Below are positions 40,096-51,892 of a DNA stretch of 64,000 nt, one piece after another. Made by a program: the position numbers and the translations under genes. A model generated the notes under the pieces. The model did no database searches. It saw only the letters and a program-made list of their open reading frames with translations, and was not told the DNA's origin. Position 1 is the stretch's first letter; each line of letters opens with the position of its first letter. The stretch is from Erpobdella octoculata (lineage: Eukaryota; Annelida; Clitellata; Hirudinida; Erpobdellidae), in the NCBI GenBank assembly GCA_963978895.1, contig OZ022240.1, forward strand, positions 43,064,768-43,128,767, written 5' to 3'.

Positions 40096-42444
40096 TTACA
40101 ATTGGAAAACGTTCAATAAACAATTTTTACCACTAATCACCAAACCACGATTTGTCGATGAATCAATAACAAAACATGGCAATTCACACTGAGTATCAAA
40201 TGAATTCAAGTAATTCAAATCAAAATCAAAGACATGAATTTTTTTTCCAAGCCTATCAGTTATGAATAAATTGGAATTGTGATCAGTTGTCACTTTATTT
40301 AGCCCAATTGCGTTCGGTAATAATAATGGATCAATTTCTTTAATGATATTTCCACTGCAGTTGAAAGAAAAAAGTTTGCCATCACATGCTATTGCAAAAT
40401 TTTCTTTCAAACGATCAACACATAAATATTGATAACTACTAGAAATTTTTTCTGGTAATTTAGACAAATATTTAATTTCATTTTCTAGTGTAATTTCAAA
40501 TAATTTTTTTTTTGTAAAAACGTACAAGTTTTTTTCCGTTGAATAAAAATTGTATAATCCATCAAATCTATGCTTTATTGTTTTTTTCCAATCAGGACTG
40601 TTCTTCTGTTTTTCGAGATTATATATTTCTAAATCTGAGTTACTGAAGAAATCAAATGCTGATTTGCATTCAACACATAAAAAATTGTTATATAAATGAA
40701 ACAGTAATACAGGATGTTCAAACTCAATTGAAAAAAGAAAACCATATGATTTGTTGCAATAAACATCAATTTTTAATATTTCTTCACTACGATATCCAAC
40801 ATACAACTTTGTTTTGCTAATTGAAAACTGGCTGTTGTGATTGTTTAATTCTTTTGTTAGGATGAGTTTTGGTTGAATTTCATTAGTTGGCAATAATCTT
40901 CCTATTGAAATTTGTGAGAAAAAAATTTGTTCGTGCAACTGAATTGGCTCAAAAAATTGAATCAACGTTTTACTCAAATACTCGGAAAATATTGGTTTTG
41001 TTTGTACAAAAAGGTTTTCAACATCATCATCTAACACTTTAAAAACATCATTTAACAAATTATCTTCAATCAGTTTAATAAATTTGACAAGGTTACAGTG
41101 TTGGAACCAATTTTCATATCCGTTCCATTTTTTTTTAAATTTATCTTCAAGTTGTAATACCTCATTTTTATGCAATTTAAATTGTTTTTCAATTTCTTTC
41201 CTTTTTTCAGTAATTATTCTTCCATAATCATTTTTGTACAAATCAATATTTGTGATAATTTGATTTTTAATATCTTCACAATGTTTTTCAAATAGTTTTT
41301 TTAAATTTTCAGATTTGCAAGCAACAGTAAACCTTTGTTCTTCAATTGCTTTCAAAATATTTTCTATGATACCTAAGTTGTAGTCCAATTTAGATTGTTT
41401 TTTTAATAAATTTACTACAAATTCTTCTTTAATTTCATAAAACGTTTTGAGTGGACAGGATTTATGATTAAGAAGAGTTACACAGTCAACCCATGTCTGA
41501 CAAGGTTTGCAATATGATGTTTTTATGTTATCTTCTTCTTTTCTGGCATGTAAATTCATATCTGTCAAAACATGTTTCATTGTAACTTGAATTGTTTTAT
41601 GACCAATTGTACATGATGTACACAAATACAATTTGCAATCAAAACACAAAGAAATAATTATCTCTTTCCGCAAACAACTCCCACAACGTACATCCAATTC
41701 TTTTTCAAAAACAAAGTTACGAGGTGTTAAATCTTTTTGTTCATTTTTTTCATATTCAACTTTCAGGTCTGGTATTATAATTCCATTTGAGAAAAGTTTT
41801 GTATTTAATATATTTGGTTCAAAAGTAAGGTTCCAATTTTCTTTGAAACATTTGGAAAACAAACTATGGATTTGGGATGAGAAAGTATTATCATCTACAA
41901 ACATTTTCGTTTCAATAGTTTTTCTGATTTTAGAAATTATAGTTGAACCACAACGTTTAACTACAAATTGACATTTTTGATTCCTTTCTTTTATTTCTTT
42001 CAATAACTTTAAAACATTTTTCAGATACATATTCAACTGTTCTTCAATTTTAAACCATTTCTCATCAATTTCAGTATTGATCTGTTTTTCACATGAATCA
42101 ATATTTTTAATAAATTGATTTTTCATTTCTTCGCAATGTTGATGAACTTGTTTTTTTACGTTTTCAGCTTCTTTAGCAGTATTCAGTTTTTGTTCATAGA
42201 TTGCATGCAGTTGTTCCATTATGACATCTACGTTGAGATTTTTTGCATTCAATTCCTGACATGATTTACAATAGCAAGTTGTAATAATTTCCTCTTTAAT
42301 TGAAGTATTTTTTGTTAAAACATGTTTGTATATTGTTGGAATCTTTTCATGAAAAACAAAACACGATGAACACAAATTAATTTGGCATGTTAAGCAACAA
42401 TGTGTAGATACTGTTTTCAAACCACAAATTCCACATTTTTCCAT
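40096..42444 (-). CDS. Type I TRIM-like protein: double B-box, coiled coil, NHL-like propeller (about 782 aa)
   Basis: Intact single-exon gene. An in-frame ATG exists at 42486, but the MEKCGIC start at 42444 is shared by all Type I copies and is preferred. B-box 1 (CGICGLKTVS with one extra residue, CLTCQINLCSSC, H, H) and a single YCKSCQE motif come first, then a coiled coil. The second module follows: B-box 2 (CGSCLRKE, CFDCKLYLCTSC, H, H), YCKPCQTWVDC with HKSC, coiled coil. The propeller contains VTTDHNSNLFITDRLGKKIH and ends NVFQL. There is no RING. It is closest to the 6.7-9.1 and 48.6-51.0 kb copies. Its 5' flank is shared with the 51-kb gene. Likely a regulatory or scaffold member of the family. 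Confidence 0.88.
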   Translation of the reverse strand: MEKCGICGLKTVSTHCCLTCQINLCSSCFVFHEKIPTIYKHVLTKNTSIKEEIITTCYCKSCQELNAKNLNVDVIMEQLHAIYEQKLNTAKEAENVKKQVHQHCEEMKNQFIKNIDSCEKQINTEIDEKWFKIEEQLNMYLKNVLKLLKEIKERNQKCQFVVKRCGSTIISKIRKTIETKMFVDDNTFSSQIHSLFSKCFKENWNLTFEPNILNTKLFSNGIIIPDLKVEYEKNEQKDLTPRNFVFEKELDVRCGSCLRKEIIISLCFDCKLYLCTSCTIGHKTIQVTMKHVLTDMNLHARKEEDNIKTSYCKPCQTWVDCVTLLNHKSCPLKTFYEIKEEFVVNLLKKQSKLDYNLGIIENILKAIEEQRFTVACKSENLKKLFEKHCEDIKNQIITNIDLYKNDYGRIITEKRKEIEKQFKLHKNEVLQLEDKFKKKWNGYENWFQHCNLVKFIKLIEDNLLNDVFKVLDDDVENLFVQTKPIFSEYLSKTLIQFFEPIQLHEQIFFSQISIGRLLPTNEIQPKLILTKELNNHNSQFSISKTKLYVGYRSEEILKIDVYCNKSYGFLFSIEFEHPVLLFHLYNNFLCVECKSAFDFFSNSDLEIYNLEKQKNSPDWKKTIKHRFDGLYNFYSTEKNLYVFTKKKLFEITLENEIKYLSKLPEKISSSYQYLCVDRLKENFAIACDGKLFSFNCSGNIIKEIDPLLLPNAIGLNKVTTDHNSNLFITDRLGKKIHVFDFDLNYLNSFDTQCELPCFVIDSSTNRGLVISGKNCLLNVFQL

Positions 42445-42790
42445 GTTTTGTTTTAATACAAAATCACCTACAATGACCATTATCATATTTAGTTATAATG
42501 TTGTTTAAGTCAAATAAAAGTAAAAGGTGGCTAAATGATTTCAAACTGCTAGCCAGTTCCAAGCCTGGCTAAAGGAGAAACAACAGTTAAAAAAATCAAA
42601 TTAGAATTCATGACAGGAAGTACTTAGGTGTTTTCTTCATACATCTATTTAAATCTCAAAAAACCAAGTGTAGAGGACTATAAACTATTATGAAAAAACT
42701 CAAGTTTAGTTTCATAAAGTAAATAACACAAGCTGTTTAAAACATCTGCAACAAAAATAAAACTCAATGCAATCGTTTACGTGTTGAACA
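42445..42790. repeat. 5' flank duplicated with the 51-kb Type I gene
   Basis: TTAGTTATAATGTTGTTTAAG, GATTTCAAACTGC, GAGGACTATAAACTATTATG and CAATGCAATCGTTTAC are shared in order with 50955-51315. Any shared promoter would lie here; no TATA or initiator could be assigned. Confidence 0.75.
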
Positions 42791-42845
42791 TGGTAAATAA
42801 CTCAATTTTGGCAAACAAAATGACTTTTATCAAAAATGCCTTGCA

Positions 42846-43400
42846 TTTATATATGGACGACATCGTACCACCTGGTTTTTCAGTCATTCATCAACATCGC
42901 GTATCATCAAACGCCTCAAGAGGTACCAGTCTTGCTCTCATTCACCACAATCACTTTCAATTTAAACTCTTAAACATCTTTTACTACTATTGGTTTCGGA
43001 CATTTAGTTATTCAGGTTACCAATGTAACGCATCATTTCATCATCGTCATTGTATATCGCACTCCTGGGCCTCTAAGCCGTTTCGCTGACGACCTCACAC
43101 TACTTCTTGAACCCCATTCTACTAAAAGGCTATATTGGTGTGGTGATGTGAACACCATCCTCCATCAATAGTAACATCGCCGGTTCTCTGGACGAATTCA
43201 ACATGATTCAACATATTAGCGCCCTTACTTATGTGAAAGGAAACTCTCTTGATATTTTGATAACACTTAATTCTCACTCAACTACCGGTTTCATGATTGC
43301 CATTTATGCCTCTCATTTCACGTTTGATCATTGTCTAATTTTTCTGTTATCATCTTATCAAATCCTGAACAAGTTTTTACTTTTATTTCTCATTAAAATC
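42846..43400 (+). pseudogene. LINE APE-type endonuclease fragment
   Basis: Frame-shifting translations keep the order of an APE-like endonuclease. GFSVIHQHRVSSNASRGTSL comes first, then the ALIHHNHFQFKLL strand and IVYRTPGPLSRFADDLTLLL (VYRPPG box). CGDVN (GDFN box) and EFNMIQHISALTYVKGNSLD (TQHV.GPTH..G.TLDL box) follow, ending near ASHFTFDHCLIF (SDH box). The catalytic SDH reads FDH. It is 5'- and 3'-truncated. A short inverted relative is at 51372-51435. Confidence 0.8.
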
Positions 43401-44804
43401 TTAAATGAATAGGCTGAGGCGATTTCAACCACAGCCTACCATAATCTAAAATCCTTGACATTGACGGCTTTTCTAACGATCAATGCGCTAATCTAATAAA
43501 CATCACTAAAATCTTTTATAGACATTAACCTCTTAAATTGGAAACAATCAGGAAATGTGTCACCAATTTTTCCGATGTATTTTTGAAACAAATTGTATAC
43601 AATTAGTGTTTTACTTTTAAAATAATAAAATTTCTTTGATAGGTACAGAGACCGGGGTTGTATGTTAAAACTTTGATTATATTGATAAGAATAACATAAA
43701 CTTTACAATTTTTAGCAAATTTAGTTTTTGTAACGATTTTCATCATTTGATAAAGAAAATTAAATTTTCGTGTTGCTAATTATAATTTTATTGCGTTTTT
43801 CCCGCCTATATGGTGTATTTGCTCCCCCCTTTGAGGTTTTGCTGAATGACGCCACTGTCTACATGATGACATTTTTGAGGTGTCACACAAAAATCACTTT
43901 TTATTTTATTATCACCAAAAAAACCAGACCGACACATGAAAATTAAAATATCCGGTGAAGACAGCTACAATTTGTTTTCAATACATTTTGTAGTTTTGTA
44001 GATCAAAAAATGAAACATAAAAATTCTTACTTTCAACAAATAAGCAAGAAATACGGTTCTTCAGGCAATTTTTAACAAATTCGGTCGAGCAAAATTCAAA
44101 TTAGTCATTTAATTGCGAACAAAATTTAACTAATGAAAAAATTATTTAATTGGCACAGAAAATATAATCTTGCCTCCACATTCCACATACAAGATTCTTT
44201 ATAGACAGCTTATGCAAAGAAGTCATGCGTGTCTTTATTATTTTTCTTGTGCCAGCTAGTAGTTCTTGCTGCTATAATCTAACAGCTATGAATAAAAGAT
44301 TCAAAGAGAACTGCTCATGGTGTTGTATCAGAATTGTGTTGAAGCGTTGTTTCTTATTCAAATAGATATCGTGCACATAAATTATGATAATACAATATTT
44401 ATTCATCCGTTAACAAATAGCATAGCATTTGTTGACAAATTTCTGATGTCCTCAAACATTTGATAGTTATCTCAAAATTATATTAATGACAATATTTATA
44501 TTTTCTCATATTTTGCCCGTAAAATGATTTCAATTATTAACTACCTTGGCATATTTTTTTATTAAGTTTCAACAAAAATACAACTTTTTTATACGTCCCC
44601 CATTCCTGCTTTATTTAAAAATTAAAATAATGTTGATACCAGATACTTATGAAAATTTATTTTTTTTTACATAAAACCTGTATTAGCATAACAATACAAA
44701 CCTATACAATATAACTCCTTCTATTTTATGTTCTGCTTTTTACTATCTTTTCGTTGCTAACTTCATGATTCATTGCTGTCGGAATCGTTGCTAACTTCAT
44801 GGCC
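43401..44804. other. Non-coding stretch, no gene seen
   Basis: No supported frame. GAATGACGCCACTG ending at 43857, preceded by GCTCCCCCCTTTGAGG, looks like a solitary right end of a hAT1-type element; no left partner was found. Confidence 0.5.
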
Positions 44805-44995
44805 CTATATATGACTGGATCGATAGATATCGTAAGTTATATATCTACGACTGGATCAATAGTTATTGTAAGTTGCATATCTATGACCTAATTGCTCTTT
44901 ATTAATGCATAAGAATATGTGTTGCATAATAAAATGTGTTGCATAGACGTATAATATAATATCTAGAATCTAGACGCTCAATAGCGTTATAACTT
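44805..44995. repeat. Duplicated block with 36-bp units, copy 2
   Basis: Collinear with 17905-18075 (GACTGGATCGATAGATATCG, TCTATGACCTAATTGCTC, TCTAGACGCTCAATAGC), with a short internal duplication of the AAAATGTGTTGCATA part. Confidence 0.85.
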
Positions 44996-45037
44996 TTACC
45001 AAGGCAATAAGTAAGCGTCGTTTGCCGGGACAATAAG

Positions 45038-45219
45038 CGGTAAAATTACTACTGAGCCGGCGGTTTTGCCAAAACAATTGATTTTCCGATCAATTGATTA
45101 AGATGTACATATTTTCTAAAGGTTTAGGAGTAGGGATATGGTTAGGGTTATGGTTAGGGTTAGGGTTTAATTTTGGGTAGACTTATGGCGCGACTGCCGG
45201 CTCAGTAGCAATTTTACCG
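45038..45219. mobile_element. Foldback/MITE element, copy 3, with TTAGGG-like interior
   Basis: The 24-bp arms CGGTAAAATTACTACTGAGC (45038 on) and GCTCAGTAGCAATTTTACCG (to 45219) match with one mismatch over the full arm. The interior holds GGTTATGGTTAGGG and GTTAGGGTTTAA (45121-45168), telomere-like units. Copies at 25368-25473 and 28899-28965 are related. Confidence 0.8.
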
Positions 45220-45233
45220 ATATTTATTTGTAA

Positions 45234-45450
45234 CTAGCTAGATTACCCAGTATAGCTTGGGTTTTGTAGGTTTTTTGTTTGTTGGTGTTTGTCATAAATT
45301 TCTTTATCGATGGTTGGTATAAAAGATTCTTATTTGTTAAATACTTTTCACTTGTGACGTTTTTACTTTCTTTTTAAATTGAACTCAATTTTACTTGGTT
45401 TTTACATTTTTATTTGTTTTACTGATTCTGTTAAAACGTACTTTAAATCT
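45234..45450 (-). mobile_element. Helitron-like 3' terminus, copy near Type II pseudogene
   Basis: CTAG at 45234-45237. The minus strand reads ACCCAAGCTATACTGGGT, a hairpin with the same stem as the 21295 end, then AATCTAGCTAG. It is followed on the plus-strand left by TATTTATTTGTAA, the sequence that elsewhere separates this end from a TRIM stop codon, yet no TRIM end remains. Confidence 0.62.
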
Positions 45451-45604
45451 AATTTTAAACAAAAAAACTGAAAAACCTTGAATTAACTTAAAAACATGAA
45501 TGAAAAAAAATGAAAATGTGAAATCAAAATTTAAACATGTTTATTAATGTAATTAATTTAATGTAATAGAACACATTAAATAGGTATATTCAAATACATG
45601 GTTG

Positions 45605-46937
45605 TAAATGATTTACTAATTGCCCATAAACGATTTAATCTTGAGTCAAAACACATACTTTCTAGTTCACATTGAGCATCAAAAGAGTTTACGTAATTCA
45701 AATTAAAATTGAATACATGAATTTCTGTTGTATTATAATCAGCCGCAAACAAACATGAGTTGTTATCCGAAGTCAGCTGATAAAAGTGTCCAACTTTGTG
45801 TGTTGAATCTGAATCAAATTGCTTAACAACATCTCCATTGCAGCTAATTAAAAAGAGGCCAGACTCATTTAAAACAGCAAAGCGAACTTTTTTCATATTT
45901 ACAACATCATAAACTCTATATATTAAATCAATACAATCTGGTAATGTGACAACTTGTACAATATCGCCTTCCAATGTAATTTCAAACAATTTTTTGTTTT
46001 CCAGAACAATTAAATTTTTTCCTGATGAACATAGAATTTCACATTCATTCAATTCAACTGTTTTCTTCCACTCAGGACTGTCTTTCTGTTTTTCAAGATT
46101 ATAAATTTCAAGTGATGAATCATTCATAACAAAAAAAAGTGCTCAACCAATTCAGTTTTATGAAACAAAGAATCTTTAATATTTAACCCAATAGAGAATA
46201 GATATTCATATGTTTCACTGCAATAAACCAATTTTATAAGAATCATTATTCTGACCACCAAGATAAACTCTTGTGTTGGTAACTGATAGTTTCTCAATAT
46301 CAGCAATTGATACGACAATCGTTTTACAAAGCTCGGGTACAATTTCATCAACTGATAAAAGCTCTCCTATTGAAATTTGTGAAGAGAGAAAGTTTTCATT
46401 TAACAGTTTTGGCCTGAAAACAAGATTCAATTTTTCTGTGAAACATTTGGAAAACAAATCTTGATTTTTTGTCAAAATATTTTCCTCATCACCTATCTAC
46501 TCAACTTTGTCATTTTCAATTGCTTCAACAAGTTTAACTGGATTACAATGTTGAGACCATTTTTCATATTTGTTAATATTTACATCAAGTACCGTGCTCA
46601 ACGTTAAAATATCTTTTGAATATAATGTTAAATTTTTCTCAATTTCAAGTCTTTTTCCATCAATAATTGCAAAACTGTTTTTTTTTCATATGATTCAACA
46701 TAATTTATAAAATTATTTGTAATATCTTCACAATGTTTTTGAATCTGCATTTTTAATTTCTCAGCCTTATTGGAAACAATCACTCTATGCTATGAGTATC
46801 AATTGCATTTGAATTTGTTTTTAAGGCATCTTTCATATTATAACTTTTAATTATTTCTTGTTCCAACTTTTTGTTAAATAATTCTTTAAATTCTGCAAAC
46901 GTTTTCAAGGTGCAAGAAACATGATGAAAGAGTTTTG
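45605..46937 (-). pseudogene. Type II TRIM-like pseudogene (truncated at both ends)
   Basis: Close to the 22.8-24.6 kb gene, but it begins only at KLFHHVSC (about 46937), so RING and B-box are missing. It has several frameshifts (about 46125, 46230 and 46690-46800). The TGG of the VEWIGDEEN stretch is a stop (near 46497). A deletion of about 190 bp removes the last codons and stop, joining SKS directly to the 3' flank. Upstream it is fused to repeat R2 and block SD-A. Confidence 0.88.
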
Positions 46938-46959
46938 TGATGTATATTTGTTTATAAAT

Positions 46960-47384
46960 AGATTTGCAAGCATTCAAGCAATAAAGCAAGCAACCAAGAC
47001 CGGCGGTAAAGTTAATATAACGAATTCAAAATAAATAATTCAAATAAAATTGTGTGCAACCTCCCAGTATGAAATGTAATTTTTATTATTAATATTTGTA
47101 AAACTTTAATAACAAAATTTAATGAAATATACAGGCCCCGGATTTAAATATGGTAATATTTTTCCTATATGTTAAATTGACATGATTGATAGTAAGTTTT
47201 ATTTAAATTTACGAAAATGCTTAAATAAAGACTAATACAGTTATTGAGACACTTAGTTCGATTAAGTGAATATTAACTTCTAATAAATTAAGGACCATCT
47301 TATAAAGAACCCGAGTACAGTTATCAATATTATAACAACTCGTTTCAGAAGCGGGATACTTATAGAAATGAGTTTTGTTACATT
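46960..47384. repeat. R2 tail and block SD-A, copy 2 (contains hAT1 empty site)
   Basis: R2 end (GCAAGCATTCAAGC, GGCGGTAAAGTTAAT), then sequence shared with 59.35-59.71 kb and with 12.87-13.01 plus 14.11-14.17 kb. At about 47325-47345 the TTATCAATATTATAACAAC junction is uninterrupted. Confidence 0.85.
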
Positions 47385-48062
47385 CAGAGGCGAATTTAAG
47401 AATTTGGAGACCATAGGCTAAAGTTTCGGTGGCACCCCCAGCGCCTCTCCCCCGGGCCCCTAGTGACTGATTGTTTCCAACGACCACGGTTCATGCAAAT
47501 TTGATATAAAAATTTATTTGACCAATTATAGTTGGATAGTCTATAAATATAATAATGCTATGTAATTGAGTACTTAAGAGTTCTGGTCAAGTTTTCCATA
47601 ATTTTTCATTAATGGTAATTCCATATGTAGTAAAGTAACTACAAAAAATTGATTAAATATATTTGATTTTAGAGGTCTATATGAAGTTGTATCAAAAACT
47701 GCAACATTCAATTATAACAAAATCATAAGTTCTTCTTTACTTTCATAGCAGCAAAATCATCAATAATGTCATCATAGTCTATGTACTTTACTATTTCATC
47801 ATTATGGTCAAAACTGCAAAAGCATTGAATTTTTCTTGTCCCCTTGTTGACTTAAGATAATTCTTGACTTTTGTTAGAGTAGAAAATGACCCTTCACCCG
47901 AGCAGTTGGTGTACAAAGAAATATTCAAATAGCAATATCAACGTTTTTTGGATATATGTACTGGATAGAGTTTGATCTTATGATTTCGAATGCTCAATTA
48001 TAGTCAAACAATTTGAATTAATTAAATATTAAATTTATTTTATTGCTTTACCTTAACGGGGT
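47385..48062 (-). mobile_element. hAT2 element, right-truncated copy
   Basis: It starts with CAGAGGCGAATTTAAG as at 14166 and stays collinear to about 48062, where it is cut and joined to a TRIM fossil. A transposase remnant (minus, about 47745-47925: EGSFSTLTKVKNYLKSTR and GQEKFNAFAV, then YIDYDDIIDDFAAMK) corresponds to that at 14508-14695. Confidence 0.8.
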
Positions 48063-48065
48063 TCA

Positions 48066-48270
48066 AAATATTTAATTGAAAATCAAAGACATGAATTCAG
48101 CTACAAATAAACTAGAATTGTTGTCAGTTGCTAGTCCGTATACAGTAATTTCGCTTGCTTATATATCACAACATGCAATAGCAAAATTTTCTTTCAAGAG
48201 GACAATACTCAACTATTTACACAAATTAAAACATTCTAGTAATTTACCAATAAATTTCAAATATTATTAT
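48066..48270 (-). pseudogene. TRIM-like propeller fossil
   Basis: The minus strand gives LLKENFAIACCDI, a stop, then VYGLATDNNSSLFVAEFMS. These are the LKENFAIACDDKLYL and TTDHNSNLF segments of Type I proteins. The same fossil, more damaged, lies at 39530-39720. Confidence 0.65.
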
Positions 48271-48645
48271 TCAACTTTTTTTAAATTATAATGCTATTTA
48301 AGATTTTAATCATTTTATTTTATGTGTTATTTGAAATGTTTTCAATAAATCTAAAAATTAAATAGAATGTAAAATCAAGGACAAAAAATTATATGCAATG
48401 CATTTTAACAATTTTATATGATGGGAAGTATTTCATAATTTAAAAAAATCAAAAATTTTAAATTACTTATAAAGAGAAATTTAAAGAACGTTATTTTTGC
48501 AATAAAATTTTAGTTTATCAATCAAAATTGTTTGTAATAATTTAAATTATTCTGTATATTTATACATTTTATTTTGTAATATAAACATGTAAACAACCAA
48601 AAAATTCAAATTAACTACTGTTTAAATATACAAGAATTGAAAACG

Positions 48646-50954
48646 TTACAATTGGAAAACTTTTAATAAACAAATATCTCCAAAACCACCACTAAGCACC
48701 AAACCACGATTTGTTGATGTTTCAATACCAAAACATGGAAATTCACACTGAGTATCAAAAGAATTCAAGTAATTTAAATCAAAATCAAAGACATGAATTT
48801 TTTTTCCAAACCTATCAGTTATGAAAAAATTGGAATTGTGATCAGTTGTCACTACATTTAGCTTAATTGCATTCGGTAATAATAATGGATCAATTTCTTT
48901 AATGATATTTCCATTGCAGTTGAATAAATAAAGTTTGTCACGACATGATATTGCAAAATTTTCTTTCAAACGATCAACACTTAAGCATGGATAACCACTA
49001 AAAACTTTTTCTGGTATTTTAGAGAGAAATTTTATTCCATTTTCTAGTGTAATTTCATATAATTCTTTTTTTTTAAAAACGTACAAGTTTTTTTCCGTTG
49101 AATAAAAATATTCAAATGCAGTAGTTATATGCTTTAATGTATTTTTCCAATCAGGACTACTCTTCTGTTTTTCGAGATTGTATATTTGTAATGTTGAGTA
49201 TTGTACAACACATACAAAATTGTTATATAAATAAAACTGGAATTTAGGACGTTTAAACTCAATTGAAAAAAGAAAACCATATGTTTTGTTGCAATAAACA
49301 TCAATTCTAAAAATATCTCCACAATCATGGCCAGATATCTTTGTTTTGCTAATTGAAAACTTGCTGAAGTGATTGTTTATTTTTTTTGTTAGGATAAGTT
49401 TTGGTTGAATTTCATCAGTTGGAAATAATCTTCCTATTGAAATTTGTGAAGAAAAAATTTTTTCATGCAGCTGAATTGGTTCAAAAAATTTAATTACCGT
49501 TTCACTCAAATATTCGGAATAATTTTTTGTTTCTTTAAAAAAATTTCCAACATCATCATCGAACACTTTCAAATCATCATTTAACAAATTATTTTCAATC
49601 AGTTCAATAAATTTGATAAGATTACAATGCTGGAACCAATTTTCATATCCGTTACATTTTTGTTTTATTTTATCTTTAAGTTGTAATACCTCGTTTTTAT
49701 GCAAATTGAATTGTTTATCAATTTCATTCCTTTTTTCAGTAATTATTTTTTCATAATCATTTTGTACAAATCAATATTTTTGATGATTTGATTTTTAACA
49801 TCTTCAAAATGTTCTTGAAGTTTTTTTTTTAAATTTTCAGTTTTGCAATAGACAGATAAACTTCTTTCTCCAAGTGCTTTTGAAATATTTTCTATGATAG
49901 CTAAATTGTAGTCCAATTTAGATTGTTTTTTAAATAAATTTTCTACAAATTCTTTTTTAATTTCATAAAACGTTTTGAGTGGGCAGGATTTGTGATTAAA
50001 AAAAGTTTCACAGTCAACCCATGTCTGACAAGGTTTGCAATATGATGTTTTTATGTTATCTTCATGTAAATTTATATTTGTCAAAACATGTTTCATTGTA
50101 GCTGGAATTGTCTTATGACCAATTGCACATGATGTACACAAATACAATTTGCAATCAAAACACAAAGAAATAATTTTCTTTTTACGCAAACAACTCCCAC
50201 AATGTACATCCGATTCTTTTTTTAAAACAAAGTTACGAGGTGGTAAATCGTTTTCTTCCTTTTTTTCATATTTCAATTTCAGGTCTGGTATTATAATTTC
50301 AGTCGAGAAAAGTTTTGTATTTAATATATTTGGTTCGAAAGTAAGGTTTAAATTTTCTTTGAAACATTCGGAAAACAAACTATGGATTTGGCATGAAAAA
50401 TTATTATTATCTACAAACATTTTCGTTTCAATAGTTTTTCTAATTTCAGAAATTATAGTTGAATCACAATGTTTGACTTCTGATTGACATTTTTTATTTC
50501 TTTCTTCTATTTCTTCCAATAACTTATCAACATTTTTCAGATGCATATTTAACGTTTTTTCAATTTTATGCCATTTCTCATCAATTTCAGTATTGATCTT
50601 TTTCTCACATGAATCAATATGTTTAATAAACTGGTTCTTTACTTCTTCACAATGCTGTTGAATTTGTTTTTTTAAATTTTCAGCTTCTTTAGCAGCATTC
50701 AGTTTTTGTTCATTTATTGCATGTAGTTGTTCCATTATAAAATCTATGTTGAGATTTTTTGCATTCAATTCTTGACATGATTTACAGTAGCATGTTATTT
50801 CTTTTTTTTTAAGTGAAGTATTTTCTGTTAAAACATGTTTGTATATTGTTGGAATCTTTTCATGAAAAACCAAACACGATGAACACAAATTAATTTGGCA
50901 ATTTAAACAAAAATGTGTAGATACTGTTTCCAAACAAATTCCACATTTTTCCAT
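48646..50954 (-). CDS. Type I TRIM-like protein with one frameshift (about 760 aa in two frames)
   Basis: The first frame (50954-49743) encodes MEKCGICLET, B-box 1, a single YCKSCQE, coiled coil, B-box 2 (CGSC, CFDCKLYLCTSC, H, H), YCKPCQTWVDC with HKSC, and the start of the second coiled coil to NIDLYKMIMKK. The second frame continues in the coiled coil (HKNEVLQLKDKIKQKC) and through the propeller to KVFQL. The break lies at a T-run (49760-49763) one base shorter than in the 6.7 and 40.1 kb genes. Otherwise both halves are well conserved, so a recent indel or a base-calling error explains it. There is no RING. The 5' flank is shared with the 42.4 kb gene. Confidence 0.85.
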
Positions 50955-51315
50955 GTTTTGTTTTTATGAAAAAACACCTACAATAAGCATTATCATAATT
51001 AGTTATAATGTTGTTTAAGTCAAATAAATGAAAAGGGTGGCTTAAATGATTTCAAACTGCGAGCCAGTTGCAAGCCTGGATGAAAGAGGAGGAACAGTTG
51101 AAAAAATCAAATTTTGTTTCACGACAGGAAGTACTTAAGTGTTTCCAACACACAGCCATTCTAGTCTCAAAACATCTAGTGTAGAGGACTATAAACTATT
51201 ATGAAAAAATAATTTCAAAACTAATCTAGAACATGAACGTTTAGTTTTATAAAGTAAATAACAAATGCTGTTTAAAAAAATCTGTAACAAAATAAAACTC
51301 AATGCAATCGTTTAC
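50955..51315. repeat. 5' flank duplicated with the 42.4-kb Type I gene
   Basis: Collinear with 42445-42790 (CACCTACAATAAGCATTATC, AGTTATAATGTTGTTTAAGT, AACTCAATGCAATCGTTTAC). Confidence 0.75.
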
Positions 51316-51371
51316 ATAATTGCGTGTTGAACACGTTAAATGACCCAATTTTGACAAATAAAACATCATTT

Positions 51372-51435
51372 TTTTTTAAAACATGATGTTGATGAATGAC
51401 TGAAAAACCAGTTATTACAATGTTGTCTATATATA
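51372..51435 (-). pseudogene. Short LINE endonuclease fragment, inverted
   Basis: The minus strand reads YIDNIVITGFSVIHQHHV, matching the first part of the 42.85 kb endonuclease fossil (MDDIVPPGFSVIHQHRV). The surrounding DNA is in direct orientation relative to 42.8 kb, so a small inversion has occurred in one copy. Confidence 0.55.
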
Positions 51436-51580
51436 CATGTATGGCGTAACATATAACATGTTCAACAGGCAAACACATAAACAGCATTACTTTCGAACAT
51501 ATAACGCATCATTTTATCGGTTTTCTCTGACAACCTCAGATCAACACTTTCTAGAAAGCGGAGAAACCAAACAGGATTAG

Positions 51581-51781
51581 GTGGGAATGCTCACAACGAA
51601 AGACAGGGACAAAGCAATGGCGTCAACCTCAATCCTAAGGGAGGCTCGAAGAGAACCACCGGCCATGAGAGTAAAGCGATCGGCTCTTTTTTCGTTAACG
51701 GATGCACGCCGAAAAAACATAAAAACATTGGAAGATGTCCTAGAGGGTCTAGGACACATTATTCGTTTTAACAATATTTAA
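51581..51781 (+). CDS. Unrecognised short frame (66 codons)
   Basis: It begins MGMLTTKDRDKAM and continues SILREARREPPAMRVKRS then TLEDVLEGLGHIIRF. It is markedly less AT-rich than its neighbours and has a basic middle. I recognise no family and see no splice context or homologue in the window. It could be a transposon exon or chance. Confidence 0.2.
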   Translation: MGMLTTKDRDKAMASTSILREARREPPAMRVKRSALFSLTDARRKNIKTLEDVLEGLGHIIRFNNI

Positions 51782-51892
51782 ATGTAACCAATAAATGTTT
51801 AATAATTTAAAAAGGTGTTTGTGTTTCTTAGAAAAACTTGTGAAATTTAACTCTGCCTTGTCCTACCTCGTGGGGTGAGAATTATCATACTC

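Noticed and set aside
42442..42486. Upstream ATG at 42486 as start of the 40.1-42.4 kb gene
   Set aside because: The extra 14 residues are absent in the other Type I genes, whereas the ATG at 42444 is conserved.
45121..45168. Old telomere or chromosome-fusion point
   Set aside because: The TTAGGG-like units lie inside the arms of a foldback element with other copies in the window.
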